Shown here in pieces: positions 57,808 to 64,000 of a stretch of 64,000 bases of DNA (positions are counted from its first letter, which is position 1; the number at the start of each line of letters is the position of its first letter). The DNA is from Verpa conica (lineage: Eukaryota; Ascomycota; Pezizomycetes; Pezizales; Morchellaceae). The notes below the pieces were generated by a model, which worked only from the letters and a program-made list of their open reading frames with translations, did not search any database and had not been told where the DNA came from. The stretch spans positions 186,001 to 250,000 of the forward strand of contig JAUFSD010000021.1 of NCBI GenBank assembly GCA_033030425.1, written 5' to 3'. A program made the translations under genes and the position numbers.

Positions 57808-59504
57808 ATGCTTGATGGGTCACTTTTCTATTCCTGCTTTGCAGCTTTAATAGTCCTGGCCTTTGTCGTACATTTTTATCTACCATTCGAGCGCCAGTGG
57901 GTTAGCAACAGGAGACCTGTTTCTACTGCGGATACTCCTCCGCGATCTGTGAGCCCTACTTCAAAGGGGGGTGGTAGCTTTGAACAGTTGATCACCGAGA
58001 AACCAGTCCCCTCCACCAAGAGGACTACTCCCATCGATATACCATTTCAGTCTTCACCACCACCACCACCTGATCTTCCAAGCCGGCGGAGACCCTCAAT
58101 AGCTGCATTAATAACAAACATTCTACCATCCCGTCGCGGATCCACTGCTTCACCTTCAACAGCTACCTCCGATACGCCCTTGGGGGAATTACCCATCACA
58201 AATCGATCAGCGGAGGAGATAAAGAGTTTTGGAGATTTCCCAGACTATGCTGGATTGAGCGGGGTTAGACTACCGCACCCTTACCCTGAGTTTCGTATCG
58301 AAACAGCGCTACCCAGACCTTACCGACCCTTTCGATGGACATACCACCAAACTATGGGTACGTACCCCAAGTAACAAATGTTATCCCCAGCTTCTTGAAT
58401 TCCTTCATAGTATCCCAATAACGCCTAAAGTTGGCAAAATATACCCTATCTATTTACAGAGTGGTGTTGATGATAATGACAGCTTTTTGGAAGATGGAAC
58501 CCGACTGGTGGCTTGAGCTCGAAAATACATACATTGAGAGAATCCGCCAGCGAAAAAAGCTGTTCGACTTACACGGAAGAATGATCTTAGACAGTCTCCC
58601 AGGCACAGAAGCAGCATGCAAAGAGTCGATGGAAATGTGCCTACAATTTCTGGTTGCTCGATACCCTCGGTACTTTTCCCTCATAAGCACAATTCCCGGG
58701 TCGGCACCAGACTTGTTCGTCAATAGGATCCTCGATAAAGAGTTCCGCATCAGAGAAATGAGCCCTCTCATCGTTCTTCTAGAGAACGTTCCGGAAGATT
58801 TCGCGATTACACTACCGGATACAGAAACTGGGCAGTATAGGTTTAAGGCTGGTATTATCTGTAGTAGCATAGGATGGAGTCTGGGGACAAAAATAGGAAT
58901 GACTTTGGCTGAGATACATGCTCCTGTCCCTGACTATAAGGAGAAATTAAAATTCTCACTAGATCGGTACTTCCAATATCTACTTGAAAATCTTTCCTTC
59001 TTACTTTATGCTAACTACTCTAGGTACTTTACTAAAATCCTCCCAAACGCACCAATCCAGCGTGGCTCATGGGGAATTGAGGTTGGACAGCCCCTTTTCG
59101 CACCCCCCGGGGACCCGTCTGAGCTCCACCGCCTCTCACAAGATCCAGGACTGGCACTGTCCGATTTACACCTCCGTGTAGACTGGCAAACTCTACGCAG
59201 ACTCCCACTATCTGGCGCCATTTTGTTCAATTTCAAGGCCTTATTCACTCCAGTTACTGAGTTTCAGGATGAGCCGGGAGTTCCACAGATCGTGTCAAAA
59301 TTACTAAGGGAGGGAAAGAAGGGATTGATGGATTATAAGAATACCTGGCATATTGAGCATGTTCTATTGCCAATGTTTGATAAATGGAGTGAGGAGCAGG
59401 TGCAGAGCGGGTTGATCGAGAAGGAGTGGCAAGTTTCGACGTTAGAGGATAGTCCATGGTTTAAGGGGTGGAAGGGTAAATGGAAACGTCAACAAGGATT
59501 CTGA
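57808..59504 (+). CDS. DUF3445 family protein (haem-dependent oxidative N-demethylase-like)
   Basis: Exons are 57808-58357 and 58483-59504; 523 residues; the 125-nt intron has donor GTACGT and acceptor GACAG and joins YHQTM to AFWKMEPDWWLELENTY. The start is MLDGSLFYSC, giving an N-terminal membrane anchor (FAALIVLAFVVHFYL) and then a Pro/Ser-rich linker of about 130 residues. Family marks are FRWTYHQTM, EPDWWLELENTYIERIRQRK, MEMCLQFLVARYPRYFSL, VPEDFAITL and LRVDWQTLRRLPLSGAILFN. The related bacterial enzyme is a haem-dependent amine N-demethylase subunit; fungal members are uncharacterised, so the reaction is inferred. Many relatives read RQTLRRLP where this has WQTLRRLP, so a conserved Arg may be replaced. 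Confidence 0.85.
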
Positions 59505-60146
59505 GGACTAGATATCTATGGGCACCTTTGGGGTGATTTCTACCTCACGATATAAACCTTCTATGTATAGTTTTTATTCTTTTAAAGACTTAGTATTTTT
59601 TATATAGTCCGAAGGTATATTTCTCCACTTGATGTTAATTCCTCTCCGTCGTATCTAGCTTTTCCGGATCCAAATTTTAGTTTCATATGTATAATTAGGC
59701 GCGATTTATTATAATTATGCTACCAATAATAATATAAACCACTTTGGGGGGAGCCTATAAATCTCACATTCGCTTATAAATTATATGTATGGAATAAATC
59801 TTGTGTAATTAACCCATATATCACATTTAGTAAACCTTTTTGAAACATAATTCAGCATATCATATATAATTTATATTTAGCAGTGCAAGTAGCCAGACAA
59901 ACTTACCTCTTTAATGAGTGATAATTCATGAATCTAGACTGCTTGTCTCAAGTTTGTTCCTAAGACACTTGAATGATTATAGCTGTACAACACATGAAAG
60001 CTTAATTCAACATCCCGAGAACCCTTTGATTTTGAAATTCCTATAATAGCTTCATAGTAACCCTCCGTAGAATATCCCCACCACCGGATTCCACACACAT
60101 CCACAGTGCCAGAATATATCCACTACCACAACCAGAGTTAATCACA
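59505..60146. other. AT-rich intergenic spacer
   Basis: Nothing recognised. Confidence 0.5.
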
Positions 60147-60572
60147 ATGACATCCTTTAAGTCAGCCATAGACACCTCAATTACTAATGCAATTCTAGAG
60201 CTTTTAGCAAGCACAAATAACTACATAGAGTCACTAACACTCCTAGTAGAGAACACAGAACGCCACATCGACTCCAGTAAACTCCAATTAGACCGTGTTA
60301 CTGGCATGAATTGCTTGCTAGCTATACTCTCCGAAGAATCTTATAAGCTACGGGAATATGGCAATGACTGTGTTAATTCAATACTTGATGTAGTTGATCG
60401 GGAGCTTGAATATAGCCATCAGCAGATCTGCCATTTAAATTTGATCTTGAAAGAGCAGTATCAAGCAGGTGTATCGATTGAGGAAAGTGAAGAAGGGGAT
60501 AAAGGTGAGGACTGGACTACGGTCTTGGCAATGTTTGAAATTTTTGATCTAGAATTAAAACATAGTTTCTAG
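60147..60572 (+). CDS. Small acidic helical protein
   Basis: A single-exon 141-residue protein starting MTSFKSAIDTS, preceded by ACAATG in good context. It is almost wholly helical and charged (YIESLTLLVENTERHIDSSK, LEYSHQQICHLNLILKEQYQ) with an acidic end (EESEEGDKGEDWTTVLAMFE). It begins with the MTS tripeptide shared with the genes at 28662 and 30818, but no wider alignment is convincing. Function unknown. Confidence 0.5.
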   Translation: MTSFKSAIDTSITNAILELLASTNNYIESLTLLVENTERHIDSSKLQLDRVTGMNCLLAILSEESYKLREYGNDCVNSILDVVDRELEYSHQQICHLNLILKEQYQAGVSIEESEEGDKGEDWTTVLAMFEIFDLELKHSF

Positions 60573-61211
60573 GATTAGGAATCAATGTGTAGTGAACATA
60601 TTCTAAAGTTATAGATGCAGTGAGATACCATGATTATAATGTAGGTAATATTTTGTTTTTTTTAAAGGTAGGGTTCATTGAAAATTATGTCTTGATCATG
60701 ATAATAAGCTGCTATATTCTCTGATAGGAGCCAATATAGCTACTCGATCCTCCTATTTAAGCTTGATACAATATAAGTAAAGATATACCACTCGACAATA
60801 GTCCCGTAGAATCATTACGAGTCGGAAGAGTCGATACAACAGTTAAAATCAAATATTTCTACTAAAGAGCGTCGATGAACTAAGCTACCAGTAGTTCCTA
60901 CTATAGAATAAACTCACAATAACCCCACCAACCCCAGCCTAGCTCACCCGCACTAATACCTCAAAACTTCCACCAATCACTCCTTCCAGCTGTCAGTTTC
61001 TCATTATTCGCACGGATCCCAAGGATTACTACTTCATGTCGGATTTAGAAATACCGCAGCTGTAGGGAAGCGGTGAATGATTTACTAGACTTTATATTTG
61101 CTATGCACTTCTAAGATAGTTCTTGGCACTGAATACGGAACTTACTGAGATTACAAAATACTAGAAGATAAAGCTAAGGACTACAGATTCACCAGCCTAC
61201 TACTACTGCAT
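60573..61211. other. Intergenic spacer
   Basis: Nothing recognised. Confidence 0.5.
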
Positions 61212-61535
61212 CTAACCAAACAAATCATGATTCGTCTCCACCAATGCGGCATGCATACCATCAATCTCCGCCCAACAGTCAGCCAACCTCTGCGCTACAT
61301 CAAACACTTTCGCACGTAGCTTCACCCGGATTGCAACCGCAACTGTAATAAGCACCTGGTTATCGAGTGTTAGCGGGCTACCGAGCATGTAAATGATGTA
61401 TTGATCAAGCTCCCGTTCTTTCAACTCAAGATATACAAACTGTACGTATAGCTGATGCTCGTGTATGAGCATTTGGTCAACCTCTAACTCGACCTCTCTC
61501 ATAGAGTCATTGAGTGCTTCTGTAAGATCATCCAT
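61212..61535 (-). CDS. Small helical protein
   Basis: A single-exon 107-residue frame starting MDDLTEALNDSMREVELEVD. It is highly charged and helical (LIHEHQLYVQFVYLELKERE) with a second helix rich in Val/Ala/Arg (VLITVAVAIRVKLRAKVFDV). It is convergent with the small helical gene at 60147. No family is recognised. Confidence 0.45.
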   Translation of the reverse strand: MDDLTEALNDSMREVELEVDQMLIHEHQLYVQFVYLELKERELDQYIIYMLGSPLTLDNQVLITVAVAIRVKLRAKVFDVAQRLADCWAEIDGMHAALVETNHDLFG

Positions 61536-62550
61536 TTTGTAAGTGCTGTGGCTTTTGTGTCAAGGATATCTATGATGTGTTTAAAGGTTGCAAGATGTCC
61601 GTAATTTATAAATCATGGAGCATTAACTGTTTCAAGTGGCAACTCTAGTTGCAGATAGATAACTTACAAGATCAGGGATTTATAGAGTAAAATTATCTTT
61701 CTTCTCTAGTTGAAATACGAAATTCTTTAGTACTTTTTTCTTATAGACGGCCCCGAGCTAGTTCATTGCTTTCAAGTCTTATCTTAACACTAATGTCTCA
61801 ATCTATTAAAAATTGCCAAGTTAGTATTTCGCATCATGATTTAGCTTATGAGCGCGAGGTTGCTTGCTTTTTCCCTTGTAGAAATACTTACGGAATTCTA
61901 CAACAAAGAAAATCTTTGGTAAAAGCCCGGTGAAGGCAGATAGAAGATCTAAACTCAAGCCTCTAGCTAAATACCACAACCTGAGGAGGAAATTCTCCCT
62001 TGTTTTTATCGATTTCTTCGACCATCTAGAGTTGTCCTTGATGACAAATCAACAAACTACTTGCATAATCCAATGAGACCACAGCATAGTAACTCTTATT
62101 TCCTCAGTGGACTCTATTTCAGCGAGCTCACAAATCGTAAATTATTAGCCAGTCCTAACTAGACCATAATTAAAGCTAGAAATTATGTAGAGTATATTTT
62201 ACTTAATAAAATATAATTGGTAGCTAATAGTTCCACCGGGTTGACTAGAAAATAAAAGCATGTTTAATTTTTTACCATTGCTTACTGACCTTGATATAGC
62301 TCCTTAGAGTAAAATACATATATATGTACCTATCGATACCCACCCACTCAATGAATAAATCAAATCACTAGAACAAGCATATATATGAAATCAGACCCAC
62401 CACTCACGCAAACAAGTTTCCGACCTCATCGTAACCGAATACTTCTTTGTGACATCACCAAGAAACGACATCTGCCAAGAACGCTCTCCAGAATGCCTTC
62501 ATGTCTTAAGTCCCAATCATCCCCCAATCAACGAAACCCTTTCGACTGGT
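61536..62550. other. AT-rich intergenic region
   Basis: About 1 kb, strongly AT-rich; nothing recognised. Confidence 0.5.
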
Positions 62551-63720
62551 TCACACGCCACGCCGAAGACCGATGGTCTTGGTTCTCGTGGCTCTGCTTG
62601 CTCTCGCAGCTACACCCACCACCATCAGTTTCATATTCTTAATATCGTGCCAATTGCGTAGTGTTCTGGCTAGGTCTAGGCTTGCCTGATCAATATCACC
62701 CTGCTCAAGCCCCACACCAGTATGGTTACCATGGCTAATAACGTAATTTGCAGCTGATGAAGGCTCGGAAGACCAGTATAAAGAGTGAGAGGACGTTGAT
62801 CTTCCAGATAATACATTTTGTGTAGGTGTTGTAAACCAATGCGAGTGAGACCCATCACGGACTCTCCACTGGAGCTCGGAGAGAGGAACTCTTGTGGGGG
62901 TGGACGGAAGTTCGATTATTCCATTATCAAGAAGTAGCTGTAATGTCTTCTCCTCGGCGGTGGCGGATGGGGGAATCGAAAAGGTATTATATCCACCACA
63001 CACCCGTAATATATCCATTTTGCACAAAAGTGCACCTAGTAACTGCTCCCTCCGTGTCTGATCATCCCGTAGTGATGGTAGAATTTCGTCAATACGTGAG
63101 TACAAAGCATCAACAACGAACCACATCTCGTTAATCCCCCAAGGGGTGTATCGCTCCTGTAGCCACCTTTGCATCTGTTCGTGGATATCCCGTTTTGCAA
63201 CGAGGGAGCTACAGAGCGCAGTGTATTTTTGGCAATATCTTACCAGCCCCCGGACACCAGCATAGTATAAACCTAGACTATGTTCTGACTGTGGAAGGAT
63301 ATCGAGGAGCTTCCGGCCGTTCTCTGAGAGTTGTTCTTCATCCACTAACCATTGTAGAATAGGCAGCTCTTGAAGAAGCTCAGTTGTATCTCTGGTTCCA
63401 CGCTTGTGCTGTCTTTCTACAGGGGTCTTCGTCTGGTTGTGACTTAGTTCGTGCGTATTGGGAATGTGAGGTAGGTTGGTATATAGAGGGAGAAGGTTGC
63501 AGCAGTTCCAGGAAGATATGTCAGGAATATACCCGTATTGTGTACGTAGGGCGGCGAGAACTATTTCTTCACAATGGGTACGAAGAAAGACCATAAACGC
63601 GGGAGAGGCGGTAGCGAAATCGAGTAGTGAGGAAGTAGTCATACATGACGCGAGAGAAAGCTTGGAGCTTGGAGACAGCGTGGTAAAGGCGAAAACTTGG
63701 GAACTGCCACCGCAAGGCAT
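62551..63720 (-). CDS. Uncharacterised helical protein, 389 residues
   Basis: A single-exon frame. The start is MPCGGSSQVF; Met27 is an alternative. The segment SLLDFATASPAFMVFLRTHC followed by EEIVLAALRTQYGY is the pattern seen just after F-box-like regions in many large fungal families of unknown function. The middle is helical and conserved-looking (YYAGVRGLVRYCQKYTALCS, RWLQERYTPWGINEMWFVVD). The C-terminal 120 residues are Ser/Thr-rich, ending in Arg/Lys. A true F-box (LPxE) is not visible, so ligase-adaptor function is only a possibility. Confidence 0.6.
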   Translation of the reverse strand: MPCGGSSQVFAFTTLSPSSKLSLASCMTTSSLLDFATASPAFMVFLRTHCEEIVLAALRTQYGYIPDISSWNCCNLLPLYTNLPHIPNTHELSHNQTKTPVERQHKRGTRDTTELLQELPILQWLVDEEQLSENGRKLLDILPQSEHSLGLYYAGVRGLVRYCQKYTALCSSLVAKRDIHEQMQRWLQERYTPWGINEMWFVVDALYSRIDEILPSLRDDQTRREQLLGALLCKMDILRVCGGYNTFSIPPSATAEEKTLQLLLDNGIIELPSTPTRVPLSELQWRVRDGSHSHWFTTPTQNVLSGRSTSSHSLYWSSEPSSAANYVISHGNHTGVGLEQGDIDQASLDLARTLRNWHDIKNMKLMVVGVAARASRATRTKTIGLRRGV

Positions 63721-64000
63721 TATCTACCGATATGATATAGTTTAATTCAGATATAATATAGAAGTCTAGGAGAGTAGAGAAATCTCAAGTAGAGTTATAA
63801 AACGGTTACTCAGAGCTCATGACCCAGGAGTACCACCGCCAGCAGAGGATTTATATATGTAATTTCCCCGCACCGTTGATCAAAGCTCCCTTGAATTATA
63901 TCTCCCAGGAGTTTTGTCCTTGGGATTGCCTTAATCCCAAGCCTTCCTGTTGCTCCGTCGCAACTTCATACAACCATAGCCAATCAATACCTCCGGATTT
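63721..64000. other. Right-edge intergenic sequence
   Basis: Presumed promoter side of the preceding gene; nothing else recognised. Confidence 0.4.

Overview
The window is nuclear DNA of a filamentous ascomycete (Pezizomycotina). Evidence: protein genes carry short introns (mostly 49-76 nt, one of 125 nt) with GTANGT-like donors and CTAAC/CTGAT branch points. A tRNA-Met carries a 26-nt intron. Families typical of moulds are present: two fungal rhodopsin-domain membrane proteins, a GABA/choline-type APC permease, a membrane cytochrome P450, an Hsm3/PSMD5-like ARM protein, a DUF3445 haem-dependent N-demethylase-like protein and a PHO80/PCL-like cyclin. I cannot fix the genus; Pezizomycetes is possible but is only an impression.

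Layout. 0-12 kb: tail of an ankyrin-repeat gene, a cyclin-like gene, a tandem ubiquitin-like protein, several lineage-specific nuclear-looking proteins (one with a PIP-box) and an intron-containing tRNA-Met. 12-14.8 kb: no supported gene, many simple repeats. 14.8-22 kb: GC-richer conserved block with an isochorismatase-like amidohydrolase (GC-AG intron), a convergent APC permease, a rhodopsin-domain protein and a small protein with a Leu-Pro dipeptide repeat. 22-27.5 kb: homopolymers, microsatellites and a decayed, gene-free repeat tract. 27.5-41.7 kb: lineage-specific, spliced, charged or coiled-coil proteins, including a pair of neighbouring paralogues and a 662-aa seven-exon gene whose introns are all phase 0, plus a second rhodopsin-domain protein. 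43-50 kb: aromatic aminotransferase, twin beta-trefoil lectin-like protein and a P450, all on the minus strand. 50-53 kb: gene-free, with two copies of a foldback element. 53-60 kb: Hsm3-like chaperone and DUF3445 protein. 60-64 kb: two small helical proteins and one conserved-looking unknown.

Functional links I can argue for: the amidohydrolase and permease are tail-to-tail with about 155 bp between stops and could serve uptake and hydrolysis of one nitrogenous compound. Other neighbourhoods show no clear pathway logic. The most unusual items are the foldback element with perfect 27-bp arms, short insertions flanked by exact 15-bp direct repeats, the paralogous coiled-coil genes, and a novel protein with a textbook PCNA-binding motif. 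Splice models were made by eye from frame, splice signals and total length divisible by three; no database search was run.
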